Below the pieces are notes generated by a model. The model ran no database searches. It had not been told where the DNA came from and worked only from the letters and a program-made list of their open reading frames with translations. A stretch of 64,000 bases of DNA from Istiophorus platypterus. Lineage: Eukaryota; Chordata; Actinopteri; Istiophoriformes; Istiophoridae. Numbering within the stretch: the first letter of the stretch is position 1; the number at the start of each line of letters is the position of its first letter. The stretch spans positions 15,005,399 to 15,069,398 of the forward strand of contig CM029129.1 in NCBI GenBank assembly GCA_016859345.1, written 5' to 3'. Below are positions 24,986 to 37,800 of the stretch, piece by piece. The position numbers were made by a program, and so were the translations under genes.

Positions 24986-27900
24986 GGGTTAAAGCCATTT
25001 TAACTTGCTGGTAACAACACTAATCCATGCTAAATGTTCCATGACCCTGGTGTCCACTTTGAATCGTTAAGTTTTATTCATCTTCAGCTGTGGCTACGGG
25101 TGTTAAATGTTCTGCTGTAATTCCTTACAATTTGCCCTGAATCTTTCCAGACCACCTAAAGACACGACAACACGCACACCATAACTATTCAAAGAAAGAC
25201 TCAACAGTTTGATCAATTTGGAGCATTTCAGTTCTGGATGAACAGACATCTCTCTTCAAACAATGATTCTTTCCACACCACAAATCATAAATTGCAATCA
25301 CACCCTGCTACATCCTACATAAAAGTCTCTTATTCTTTCTTGGGTGGTTAGTGAAGCTCAATACAAAGTGACTTCAAGCACAGTATATCTCTCTCTCATA
25401 AATTAATCTCGGCTTTGCAGTTCATTCTTCAATGCACACATCAATGCTCACATCAATCATAATATGCATACTGTATGAGTAAGTCATTTCTGAACACACA
25501 TAGTGACTCCTTTCTCTATGCAGAGGAAGTCCCTGCACCGGAAGAATGTCACTCTTTCTTATATCCTACAGATACTTGACTCTTGCTTCATCTCAGCAAT
25601 GCACATGGCAGAGCATGTGGGCAATGCTGGAGATAAAATGCTGGAGAATATCCATTTGAAAAGACAAAATGTGATGAAACAAGGAAGCTGGGAAGAGCAT
25701 GATAAAAAAAGAAAACGCTAAATAGAAATAAATGTAGGGGAAGAAATGGAGACAAAGAGAGAATGGCTCACATGAAGAGAAACTGAGAAGAAGGCAAGAA
25801 AGAGAAATACAGAGGGAATTGTTAATGTGACTTTTGGGCTGTTTTCAATACACTGTTTCTCTGGTGGATGTACAACATGAGAGAAAAATCTTTTTCTTTC
25901 ACCAAGAAGAAACATAGCTTCCCTGCAGACTGTAGCGTGCAAGGTTCAAAGTGACACCCTGCAACACAGCAAAGTGGCAAAAACACACAGACATAAGCAG
26001 TTACAAACAATAACAAAGACAGAAAGACACATCTGCGCAACCACACACAAACAAACAAACCCATGATAAGATAGATCACTGTGTCCCTGACATAAATTCA
26101 GCCTGTGGTCGACCGTAAGCCCAAATCAGGAGTTTACACCCCAGTTACAACTACCTCCCACTCAACAAATGGTAATTCACCATTGTGGCCAAGAATCAGT
26201 TTCATTTTCTTACCAGAGAACAAACAGATACAGCACATTTTGTAATCTGTTCATCCAGTGCATGTTAGAGCTTGGGTGATTTCCTCGACACGCGAGCCAG
26301 CAGCAAGGCACACGCATAAAGCACACACGAGCACAGGCACGCGAACATTGGGACTGGCTGACAGTATCTCCGCTCTAATCAGAATCTTAATTAGTCTGCT
26401 AGCAGCGTCCCATTAACATATATTCCTCCTAATTAACTAGGGACACACACTTACAGGGGGTGAGAGGCAGAGCCAGAGAATATAAAGATGTTTCTTGAAG
26501 TTTTGCAAGATGAGAAACTAAATTAACAAAGAAGAATAACAAAAGTAAAGCTTTAATCTGTCAACCTTGTTCTGCCTTGCTGACTAAAAAAGAAAAACAA
26601 AAAACAGCTCAGCTCAGCTTATTAGCTTTGTCAAGAAAGGAATTTGCTAACCAAAGTCATCAGAAACGATTTTTTTTATCAATATAGTGCTCTCTGTTCG
26701 GACTACCCTTTCTAGCCTTATCATGCCAGCTATATAACCGTCTGTGTCTGAGAAACCAACAGCGTTTCAGTCTGGTAATACACTTTGATTTTATATGAGA
26801 ATACACCTTTTATTTCTATTGTTTCATAACTCTGTTTTTTTATAGACGTTACAAATATTTATTTTCACATTTAAAATGTTCTCGATACTCTACTATTGTT
26901 ATAGAAGTTATTTTCAAAAGTGGCAAGCAGGCATTTATATGGACAAACACACATATACAGACTTGCCACAGATGTAATTGCACACATAGTCATGTTTTTA
27001 GATTTCAAGTATCCCTCATAGGTGAGTCACCCCTTGAAATAATGCTGGAATAATAACATTCTTGGCTGAATAAACACTGCTCCTCTTTGTCAGTTTAATC
27101 TGACACACCAGATTATTAAGAAAAAAGACGACGGTTGTGCGCAGACACACACACACACACATGCAGGCTGTGGGTGATGACCAAAAAGGGTGTTGTGGGT
27201 GAAAGATGAAAAAGAGCATCTTGCATTAGACTCTAATGTCTTTGTTGTAATGCCAGGCCTGCCTACAGTTCTGTGTCATGACTCATGTACTCCTATCCAG
27301 AGCCACCAGAGCTCTGTTTCTACGCCGCCGTGGCTTGGTTTCAAATCTCGGCAGCACACTGTGCTCGGATGAAAACGGCAATGAAAATTTGAAAAGATCC
27401 TTGTTGCCATGGAATGCAAATTCTTTTGATAAATCTTTTTTACACAGTGCTACTTATGCATTTTGAACGCACACATCCTAAGCTGGTGATGGCAAAATAT
27501 CTGCTAACAAATAGCTTCCACCGGAAACGAAGAACTGTTTCATTGTCTTCCTCAAGGCAAGCTCCTCAAGTTTTTGACTTGTGGTATCTCCTTTATTCTG
27601 GCATTTTTTCCATAGAAGTGGCGCTCTTGAAAGGCGCGGTTATGTCTTTTCTCTGTTCTGGGGATTGTAGCAGGATTTGAACCAGGGACGTTCTGCTTCT
27701 GTCTCCCCCTCCCACCCCAGGACCACCAAGGTACTGATTACACATGGCAAATTCTTCGGCCAAAATGGTCACAATTTGAGGTGGAGCAGCATTCCCGTTA
27801 AACAGACTGGGAATCTCTGATCAGGTCAACGTGACTTGGAGGGAGACCTTGGCCACCTATAGTATTAGCATTAGTAACACAATGAGAAACAGTTTCTCCC

Positions 27901-30104
27901 AGAGGTCCTTATGGTAAACCTGTTTTTCTTTTTTCTACTTGTGCAGATCTCCGTGGTTTCCTTTTTATGTTGGTTCTAACTTCTAATGTCAGTTTTAATA
28001 TTAGGACAACCATAGAACTATTGACTACTACTAAAGTAGAACTTAAATAATACTTCAGCGATGACCCAGGATTCACTGCGAATGATTTAATAAATGCGTA
28101 TGCTCGCGTATGGTGCCTTGATTAAAGCACATTTTGTTCTGAAACTTTAATTAAATGAGGTTGAACTTGTGCTTAGACTAGTTCCTAATTTGTTTACAAT
28201 ATTCCATATAGGTGTTAAAGTTAAACTCCTGAGGTTTTGGTATGTAGATGTATTACTTGCCATGGCAATACTAAATGTGATTTAAGTAACCAACTCAACA
28301 GCCCCTCTCTGGGTGACAGTGAGGGATGTTGTACATACTGTATGTTGTGGTGAGCACAAATTTAAACAAGGCTATTTTGAATGGAAAAATTGTAAAGTAT
28401 TGCTATTCCATCAGAATTTGTTCAAAGCAGACCTTTGGCATCACTTTTCTGCAAATGTAAACTCATCTTTTAGCCTTTAATATCAGTCATCTTTACTTTA
28501 TTATACAGAAAGAAAAAAAATACTGTTGATAATGATCTACTGTTAATGTAAGCTTAATACATAGTACTGTGATTGTGACCAATTAGAAAAGAAATTCTCC
28601 AGCTATAAATTGATTAGCAGCCTTGATGCATTAAATATGTGGACTCCATTGTGCTTAGATATGATTTGATAAATGTAAGTAAGTGCTTTTTGAAACACTT
28701 TCTCCTGTTTTGCACACAGAGCACATATTTTATGATGTCATAGAAATAAAAACATGAACTATGTGATTGTAGAAATATTTAAAAAAAAAATAATAATCTT
28801 TTTATTCATTTGGAACTCCATTATTTACATGCTAATAAAAAACCTGAGGTTGTGCCTTGGTTGTAACTCATGGTAACCAAATACTACCCCATCACGAGAC
28901 AGAATATTAATATAATAATAGCATCCAATGCCAACTAAAAAGAATACAATTTTCAATAATATCTTGCATATCTGGCATATTAACTATAACGTTAAGCAAC
29001 CTAATCATTGGGTTAAGGATGGAGAAAGATCGCGGTTATGGTCAGTACAAAGGTGATTAAAGTCAGACTCTGCATTACAGTCAGATATGGTACATGCCTA
29101 TCCACCACCACAACTTCTACACCCTCAGTTTCTGCTTCACTATATAAAGCAAACATCTTTCATTGGCACTGACTATGCGAGCATAATTGTGAGGTGTCGC
29201 CCAAGTTGGACATACTGTAACTCATAGTGATGGTGGAATGTGCCTTTAAAAATATTTACTTGCCAACTCCATCTAGATTCAATTCAGACTGATACTTCAG
29301 GTTCCTAAATTATTGAGGACAGAACTAGTTTTTGTCTGAACCGTTCCCATGCAGAGTGTTAATGGTCCCATGAATCCCTTTTTCCATGAATAATAACATA
29401 CAGCTTCTTTGTTTGTTGGTTAGTTTATTTATAATTCATTGACATTCAATTATTTACTTTGTCAGTAGGAATGTGTTAAAAATCACAATACTTAGGCAGT
29501 AGCAGCACTTTTAGAGCGTTGTTTTTCTCAGGATTGTAATATATTGTACCAACTTCTGTGATGTGAACCCTTGGATCTGATCTACAAATGCATGAGCAGT
29601 GGTTTGGCAAATGAGCCACACGCTGCCAGCAAGAGTTTCTGAGCTTTTGAATGAAGTTGTTTAAAAACCATAACAAGCTTTGACCATGTCAGTATTTACG
29701 GGAGAGAATTTTGATAACCCTTCCACCCACGAGAATGGAGATTTCAGTCAAAAAAGAAGAACGAGTTCTGAGTAACTTAACAGTGTTTCATTTTATGATG
29801 TTTCCACTGGTTGTGCAAATTAATTACCAATAAGAGTCAGCTAAGATTTTGAAATGACCCCACTTAAATTTGTCATGCAAGGTTTTTCAAGCCTAATGAA
29901 ATATTAGTAGTTAACATGGGTCCGCCTACTTCTGGACTTGCTGAGGCTAACATGTGAACTAAGTTGAAGGTAAATCTTCACACATACACACTCACACCTA
30001 TCAGATTTTAGCAGGGAACCCACGGTGTGTCCCATCCATCAACAATGGCAATATCATTTCGGTTCCCATTTTCCTCAAATTAAGACCAAATAAAGACTCA
30101 AATG
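24986..30104. other. Intergenic sequence, no gene recognised
   Basis: AT-rich DNA with a short CA tract at 27144-27162. A homeodomain-site-rich block at 26340-26450 and two box-B-like motifs at about 27338 and 27673 are noted among the findings. No coding exon found. Confidence 0.55.
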
Positions 30105-30121
30105 TAGAACTGTATACAATA

Positions 30122-30127
30122 TTTATT
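30122..30127 (-). terminator. Candidate distal polyadenylation signal AATAAA
   Basis: TTTATT on the plus strand is AATAAA in the gabrb2 sense. It lies within TGTCAATAAATATTG and is followed by a T-rich, GT-containing stretch within about 40 bases. It is the last good hexamer before the sequence loses its UTR-like character. Position alone supports it. Confidence 0.3.
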
Positions 30128-31300
30128 GACAATGTATCCATTTTCATAGGTTTTCATAGTAAAGACGGACACTGAATTTTACAGGTCTTATCTTTGAGAA
30201 GGGTACAGCTCAGGGTTTCTGGGAATGTTCTCGTGAGTGGCACATACAAGGATTTGTCAAGGTGGAGGGTGTTGAGAAGGTAAGAAGGATTGGTGCTGCT
30301 TGGAGTGAAGTCCAGAGCAGCAGGAGGCTAAGGCTTCTTCTGTGAGTGTGTGCAAACATACACTGTCACCAACATGTGTCATTTAGGCTTTTTTTTTTTT
30401 AGGATGTCAGTCTGTCCTAGCTCTCCAGAGAAGACGCTGCTGTCTGATGAAAACCTTGCATTTCCAGAAACCTCAACTTTTCAGATTAATTAAGAAAAAA
30501 GCCATTTTCAAACCATTTACAACCATGTATTTTTTTCGAAACTTTATACAAGCAATTATGAAAGGATTTTATAAGCATAAATGTCATTAATTTTTTTCAA
30601 AATCTCTAGTGGACAATGTAATCATTCTGTATAGTATAAATGTGAAAATTGCCAAAATTGGATTTACAAGGTTTCGCCAAACAACAGTGTTCGCAGTTTT
30701 TTGTTTTTTTGTTTTTTGTTTTTGTTTTTTTTTACACAGGAGTATAGAAGTATAAAAATATATGAAACAAAAAGCGCTGTGAAGTACAAACACATATTCA
30801 AAGTGTAGAACTTATGAAGCAGACCTTTCTCACCAGTTGATGGTGTGCTTTGGAAAACATTACTGTCTGGCCAACATACACCCACTACACACTCTCACAC
30901 TCAAACACACCATGTCATAACGCGTACAATATTATTCTGATGATTAAGAAATATATTTATTTTGGGTAGTTTGAGACTTGTCTATGGCTGAGGTGGATTT
31001 AGTACCTTAATGACTTGTAAAGTATTTTCCTTTTTTTTTTTTTGACTATGCTTAAAGAGTGTATTGTATGAGTACTGTATATGGTCTTATGGGGCTTGTT
31101 TTAAACAGAAAAATCAAACAAATTACAGAGAAAACATCAGAAACAAGCTCACTAAGGTACTTTTCCTTAAGTACAATTCTTGGGCTTAAAGTTGTAGCTT
31201 GTGGTTGTAGTGTTGTTAGTAGTGTGATTTATGCTGACCTGAGATGGTTGAATTTTGGGCTGATACAAAGGCATCGCTAACCTCTTTATCACTTGACCCT

Positions 31301-31370
31301 TTGTGCGTATGTGTATGAGTGTGCGTGTGTGTGTGTGTGTGTTGTATGCATGCGTGCGTGTATGTGTGTG
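31301..31370. repeat. (GT)n-rich microsatellite within the probable 3' UTR
   Basis: GTGTGT with GCGT, TATG and CATGCG interruptions. Confidence 0.93.
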
Positions 31371-34300
31371 TTTGAAAAGGTGGCATACATTGAGCTGTAT
31401 TTAGCTGATCATTGGTACAAGAAATTTTTATACTTCTGCTGACACATTACAGCAAATGCATGCTGCAAAAGAATATCAACTACATTCATGAATACATGTT
31501 TACATTTTGGCAAAACCAAAGAAATGTGCTTTGACGAACAGAGCAAAAAGAAAAGTGATCAAGTGACACTGTAAAATAGACTATTTACATTGTTTCACAT
31601 CAGCCTTTGCATTCTCTTTACGTTACAGTATAAATGATATTGAAAATGTCCTTTTGTCTTTTCTGTAGAAAGCTCATAGGTATTTATTTACAAGAATAAT
31701 ATGCTCCAATTGATGATTAATAATATACTATCTGATATATACATACTTATTTAAATATGTTTTTGGAATATGATCCCAAATTTGAGTTCAACTCATCCTC
31801 ATGTATAGAAAAATTTACAATGCCAATTATCAGTTTTCTAAAAGAACACAGAATCTATCTCGATCCCTTTGCACAAGTGTTTTTCTTGAAGTTACCTACA
31901 AAATCAACAAATTTGTTTGAGAGAAAAAATGTATTAAAGAACAAGAAAGGTCAGAAGAATTTTGTTGACATTATCACCAGAACTATCAAAAGACCCAGAC
32001 AAAACATAACAATTTAATATGTGCAGTTTTCAATACCTAGCTCAACACAGAGTGAGAAATTATTCATTTTGATGAAAAACATGTAAACACCCATGAAGTG
32101 GAAGTCAAAGGTTCAAACTGAACTGGACTTTTTTGAAAGTTGGAACTGTGCGCATTGTTCAAAGTTCACACGTCAGTTGTCAGGCAGTGCTTGAGAAAAT
32201 GAATCAATGTCATTTTCAAAATAGTTGTAACTGTTAGATGAATGTTTTTTTTTAATGGATATATATTTAATATAATCAATATTTGCAGTATCAATCAATC
32301 ATTTTACCGTCATTACATATGTATGTATGCTTACTTGAGGTGAATTTAACACAAAAGCACAAATGAAATGAAAAATTCAGCGAGAAAGGAGAAAGTGATC
32401 TAAAACGGAATATCAAGGAGTTACTACTGTACAGAGCATGCAGTGAGACATAATGGTAGGTGGCTACATTTTAAGTAAACAATTATAATGTTAATGTTGA
32501 AGTGTTCACTCACATCTCCACAATCAAAATGTGTGGCATACCATGAGAAAGATCCCTCTGTGTTCGATCTCTGCTGTATTCAAAGGAGACAATGGCTCCA
32601 GTTACTAGTTTCTCCGTGATCTTCTGAAAGGTATTTGGAGTTATCCTCTCTTCTTTTCTTTGTCTTTAACAATGTTCATGTTGGCACATTCTGCTCTAGG
32701 AGCCATTTTTTTTTTACTAGCTCTTTATGTTGGCTCTTCCAACTTGAATTCCATGTTCTACTTTACATTTAAGTGTTTGATGAATGATTTAGTACTGATA
32801 GAGAGAAGAGGCTTTAAAACCATGGTTCATTCATACAGAAAATGTGGTAAATCTGTGGGGAAAAGGATATGACATCCTTGTGTATTCCAGCCCTAGTTTT
32901 ATTTTTACATTTTAACCTTGTTGTATCTGAAACATAAAGTGTAATCATTGTTATTTCGTTGAAGTTCCTCTTCAGACAGCCCCATAAGCACCAGGTATTA
33001 GAAGAACTATGGTATAGCCTCTATGGCTTTTAGGAACTTGTGTGCAAAATCTTTTATAAAAACTACCTTGTGTACATACAGTCAAAAGCAGCGCATCATT
33101 AGTAAATAATCTGCAATTATAATCTGTAAATTCATTTTAGATTTACGACTATGTCCTTTATTGTCAACAGCCCATTTTTAAACTTGGAAATAATATGTGA
33201 CTAAGCGGTTTTAAACCTATAATAATTAACAATAATCTTGCTTGGGATGCAGATACAATATATGAACATTGAAAAGCGAAAAAGAAAAACTATCTTCATT
33301 TAAAAAAAAAAATCTATTAATTTACAGTGTCAACACCTGATATCTAATGATTTTTGTGCTTTTTATGCATTCTGGCCTTTCTGTGGACCAATGGCATTGT
33401 TTTAGCTTTACCGTCTGTGTTCTTCTTGAACCATGAAAGAATTACCATGGCTAATAAAGTGCCTTTTCAGCACCTGTGAGCAAGTTTTATCGGTGTTGTA
33501 AATATATATCCTAGAAAGTGAGAGCAGAGCGCTGCAAAAGGAATTTTGTAGTTTATATTTTTTCTTGTATAAATGCTACTCGGGGGATATTTACACTTAC
33601 AGTTGTTTAAAGACTAAACTACTTTCTTCAGATACAGTCTTTCCCCAAGACATACATTCAGTGTATATGTGCATTGGGATAAAATCCAATATCAATAATT
33701 ATAACTATATATAAATATAGCCAGGCGGCAGAAAACAATAAGGATATTCCAGATTGCCTGCATTCGTTTCATAAACTTTACATTACAACATTTTTAATCT
33801 TCACCAGGCTTCTTGTGCACAATCTGAATTAAAACTCGAAAGTTTTGGAATGATCTCAGTTAATAATACTTAATGCCACCTTCTTAAGATGGTTTATGAA
33901 CTGAAAAATGCTTGGAAGTAAAATATAGAGTGCTTCAAATATATTAAAGTACAAAAAGGTTGGTCTGAAATTTCTTTCTTATTATGTGATATTGTAAATT
34001 GTGAACTTCAGGCCTTATCATAACTATATGAAATTCATTCCAGCAACAATAGATTTTGCTTCTTTGACATGATTAATCTTAGAAAACCATGTTGATTTGA
34101 AACTTACATACACTTTAAAATAGTTTCAGTGAAAGTAAATGGTCATTTAAAACCAATATGTCAGCTTGTTCATTTATATCTAACTGATATGATATTTTGG
34201 CAATGAATTACGCATATTATAAATCTAAAATAATAAAAACATAAAAAATATGCAAACAAACATTTTAAAAAATGGCAAGATACACAATTCACAAAATATG

Positions 34301-34537
34301 TAAAATTTTAAACAATTACTTAGGAACAGGCACCTTATATGTTTTTAATCTCTCTTCTATAAGGTTTTCACGTGTTAGCCAGCAAATGTGGTATTCCCAG
34401 ATATGATGGATCAAGTCCTGAATATAATAATTCAGTCCAGTGTTACAAGATCACATAAAACTGAAACAAACCAGATATAAACAGGAAATAAGCAACGTAT
34501 TTTGCTGTTTGTTTTTGCCCTCACTGATGTTCCTTTT

Positions 34538-34885
34538 TTAATTGACATAGTAAAGCCAGTAAACAATGTTGAAGAAGGAAAAGACAGTTGGGAAGATCAT
34601 CCTCGACCATTTGTCAATAGAGTTTACATCAGTCAAGTCTGGGATGGTGATCTTTAGCTGTGAAGCGCGCCTCCGTAGTCGACTCTTCTTTTGAGTCATG
34701 TGGCGCTCCAACGCATTTCGGCCAAAGTTGTGTCTGGCCAGCCCCGCTTTGCGGTACTGTAAAGTTGAGCTGTCGTATGTCAGCATGGTATTTCTTGGGT
34801 CATTGAGACCCAAAGCCAGCTCTGAAACGCCCATGTCGTTCTTGATGTCTAAGGTGCCCAAAAGGATGTTTTCATGTGAGTCCAT
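34538..34885 (-). CDS. gabrb2: gabrb2 terminal coding exon (intracellular loop, M4, stop)
   Basis: This exon has acceptor TTTCTTTGAACAG and starts with MDSHENILLGTLDIKNDM. It encodes 115 residues plus a stop. The middle (LGLNDPRNTML, QYRKAGLARHNFGRNALERH, QKKSRLRRRASQLKI) is the part of the intracellular loop that is specific to beta subunits. RRRASQ is the conserved PKA/PKC site of beta subunits (Ser409/410 region). IPDLTDVNSIDKWSRMIFP leads into M4, and the protein ends YWLYYVN as in mammalian beta-2 and beta-3. Agreement with mammalian beta-2 through GRNALERH and SRLRRRASQLKITIPDLTDV is the strongest evidence for the subtype. The open frame continues seven codons upstream of the acceptor, but these are intronic. 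Confidence 0.97.
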   Translation of the reverse strand: MDSHENILLGTLDIKNDMGVSELALGLNDPRNTMLTYDSSTLQYRKAGLARHNFGRNALERHMTQKKSRLRRRASQLKITIPDLTDVNSIDKWSRMIFPTVFSFFNIVYWLYYVN

Positions 34886-37800
34886 CTGTTCAAAGAAAGG
34901 AGTCAAGTTTGTCCAGTGTATTAATTAATCATGCAACAGCATTATATCTCTAATTCACATTTAAAAAAAAAATAAAACCAAAATATTTGAAAAAGGTGGA
35001 GAACATATAAATTTCTTTCCTCTGAATATATCATTTAACTATGGGTGAAATCAGTATGTGTAATGTAAAACGAGTCACTCCTGAAGAAAACAAAGAGAAT
35101 TATCAGTGAAGCTTTTTTAGCATCTTTCAGCCCATTGTTTTGGTTTTACTGGACCAGCACCAAACTGTAGACATACAAAGTTAGCAAGAAGAGCTGAAAG
35201 TTTTCCTTAAGAGTTAGTGGAGACCAAAAAGAGCTAAAAGGAGACTAATTATTGGACTCATATTCTCTGTGTAGCCAAAACCAAAACTCCAACTAGATAC
35301 TATTGCTATACAATCTGCCTGTGTCTGATGGATGTTAAAATAGGAAAGAGTTTTCTAAAAACTTTGTATTTGTTTTTATTTATATTCATTCTGTAAAATT
35401 ATAGTTGCAGTGTCACCCAGTTTGACATTCTTGAAATAGTTTTTTGAAGTACCTTGTTCTTTTGATCGCCCAGTCCAATTGCTGCATCATCCACAAAGAT
35501 TGGCTCCCACATCGATTCATGACCATCAAGATCCCTTTGTTTCATTCTTGCATACAGAGTATCATCTCTGCCAACAACATTCCCCACCAGCCACTGCAAA
35601 TAACCAGAATTGCCATAGTTACTTGAGTTCCGTGAAAAGTTATTGAAGGAGGCTGCATTTCTGTAGGCGTCCATAAGTTGGAAATAATGAACAAATAACG
35701 TTTTAGAAATTAAATCCTTGCATTCACAAGGACATGAACTACACTTTTCTGTGCTGCACTTGAATAAAGCATCCTGTTATCAGTCGATTCATATGGCTGG
35801 TTTTACTTTCCTGGTTGCCACTGTACTAATGCAACCATTTCCATTTTTTTTTCATCAGTTCAGTCAGTGTTTTGTATTCAGCTGATATCATCAGGTCCTT
35901 GTGCAGCTATGGTATGGTGGCCATTTTGCATCTTTTCTAGTTGGATATTTTCAGCTGGTAGAACGGAATGAGAAGGTGAATGCAAATCTTTCTAATAAGA
36001 GAAAGAGCAACATGACTCAGAGACCCTCTTTCCATCCGTTTCAGCTGGCAACATGTCAAATTTGAACTTGAAACAGGGATAGTACAAGCTCATTAGGCTG
36101 GCTTTGCTCACTAAAGTGAAGGCAGGAAACATTCGGGCAAACCTACATTTGAAGTGGTGACATTTCTTTTTTTGCTAGTAATTATTCTGAGCTCCTTGGA
36201 CAGCGTTATGAATTATTAAATTAACATTTCACTGCAAACTAAAGAAAATATATATTTCTGTGAATCTAGACCAAAAAAAAAAAAACGCCTTCACTTGAAA
36301 ATGTGAGCATATGGCATCTCATTTAGAGTATGTCCTTGCCTCCTTCTATCTAGAAAAATCTGCATATGTGGAGGCATAGTTCTGAAAAATATTCATAATT
36401 TTGGGAAAATCAGTCCTTTTTTAAAATGAAAATAAAATGGAGGTCTACCAACTACTGAGACAAGCTAAGTTATTCTTACCTTGTTTGGATCCATCCTCAT
36501 CTTTTCATTGTTGGCTGTAGTTATCTTCTCAGCTGCCTTTTTCTGACGCTGAGGTCCCCGTCCGAAGAAGATGTAGTTTACCAGTGCGTACTCCAACAGA
36601 GCCAGGAAGACAAAGACGAAGCAGCCCATAAGATACATGTCTATGGCCTTGACATAGGGGATTTTGGGGAGTGTTTCCCTCAGGTGGGTGTTAATGGTAG
36701 TCATGGTGAGTACCGTGGTAATACCTGATGGAGAGAGGAACCATATTCATTACATTATAACAGAAATGGTTAGAATGAAGATTATTAAAAGTTAAGAAAA
36801 AAAGGGGTGTGCCGATAAACTACATCGGCATAATTTCCACTCAATGAAATCAATAACACCAAGCACATAAATACCTCACTTACTGAACCATTCTGACTGA
36901 ATGCATGACAGTTTTAATAGTCCCGACTGCAAGACATCTTTGTGATCAACTTGATAACATGTCTGTGCTTGATTAAGCCTGTCATGATCAATGAACTTAG
37001 AGCTTTACCTCCATGGCTCCGATCCATGCACTGGTACACAAGCTGAAAGACATGCACCTGAGGTGGCGCAGCGATTTGAAATTCAAATGTCAACCTCGGC
37101 TTGGTTCATTAGCGGAGAACTCCTACTGAGAAAAGTTGTAGACGCTTTCCAAAAGTCTCCCCCAGCAAGCTGTGTGTTAGTTACTGTCAGATGGACTTTG
37201 CATATCAATGTTTTGAGTTTGGGCTTAATATGGGTGACACGTTACCTCTTAATGATAGTAATTTAATTTTATATTTTTTAGCAAAGCGCTTGCTGTTTGA
37301 TATAATGTGCTTACAACTGTGTGTGTCCATGGTATTATCTATATGCAGGAACTATAAATGGCATGAGAGGCCTGATTCTAAAGCTTAAATGTGTGATTTC
37401 CCATATATGATTAAATAACGGTTTTCTCGACTTTCATAGTGCTCACAAATCCTCCCACCACACCTTACATTCTACTATGAAAACACACCCAGCCAGATTA
37501 TTCAAGGCAATTTGTACTGAAAGTCTCAGTAAACAATTACTAAATTATTACATAGCTGTCACATCACTGTCAGGTGACCACCGCTCATAATAGGATTCAT
37601 GCAGTTCTCACAAGCTGTTGCTGTGGGGACTTAACAATAACAACAAATGATTTCTCCAGCACAGTGGCCATGTGATGCAGCCATTGCAGGTCCACTTTAA
37701 TGCCCGAAACCAGGTCAAAGTAAAGTGGTTTCCTGACGCTAGCGTAGATTGGAGGGGTGACGGAATATTTTCCAACTCTGCTGACCTGCCTCCATTATGG

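Larger units (their letters stand above)
30105..34537 (-). other. gabrb2: Probable long 3' UTR of gabrb2
   Basis: The 4.4 kb after the stop codon is AT-rich, has no coding signal on the minus strand and carries few recognisable transposon relics, which suits a long neuronal 3' UTR; mammalian GABRB2 also has a UTR of several kb (from memory). Minus-strand AATAAA hexamers occur at 33157-33162, 32898-32903 and 30122-30127, so alternative polyadenylation is possible. A GT-rich microsatellite lies at about 31301-31370, and a poly-T/TTTTG tract (A-rich on the transcript) at about 30697-30734. The true end is inferred and could be any of these sites. Confidence 0.45.

Noticed and set aside
31757..32017. 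86-codon plus-strand frame
   Set aside because: Lies opposite the probable gabrb2 3' UTR, AT-rich codon use, no family resemblance.
34698..34928. Plus-strand frame opposite the gabrb2 terminal exon
   Set aside because: Mirror frame created by the real minus-strand coding sequence.
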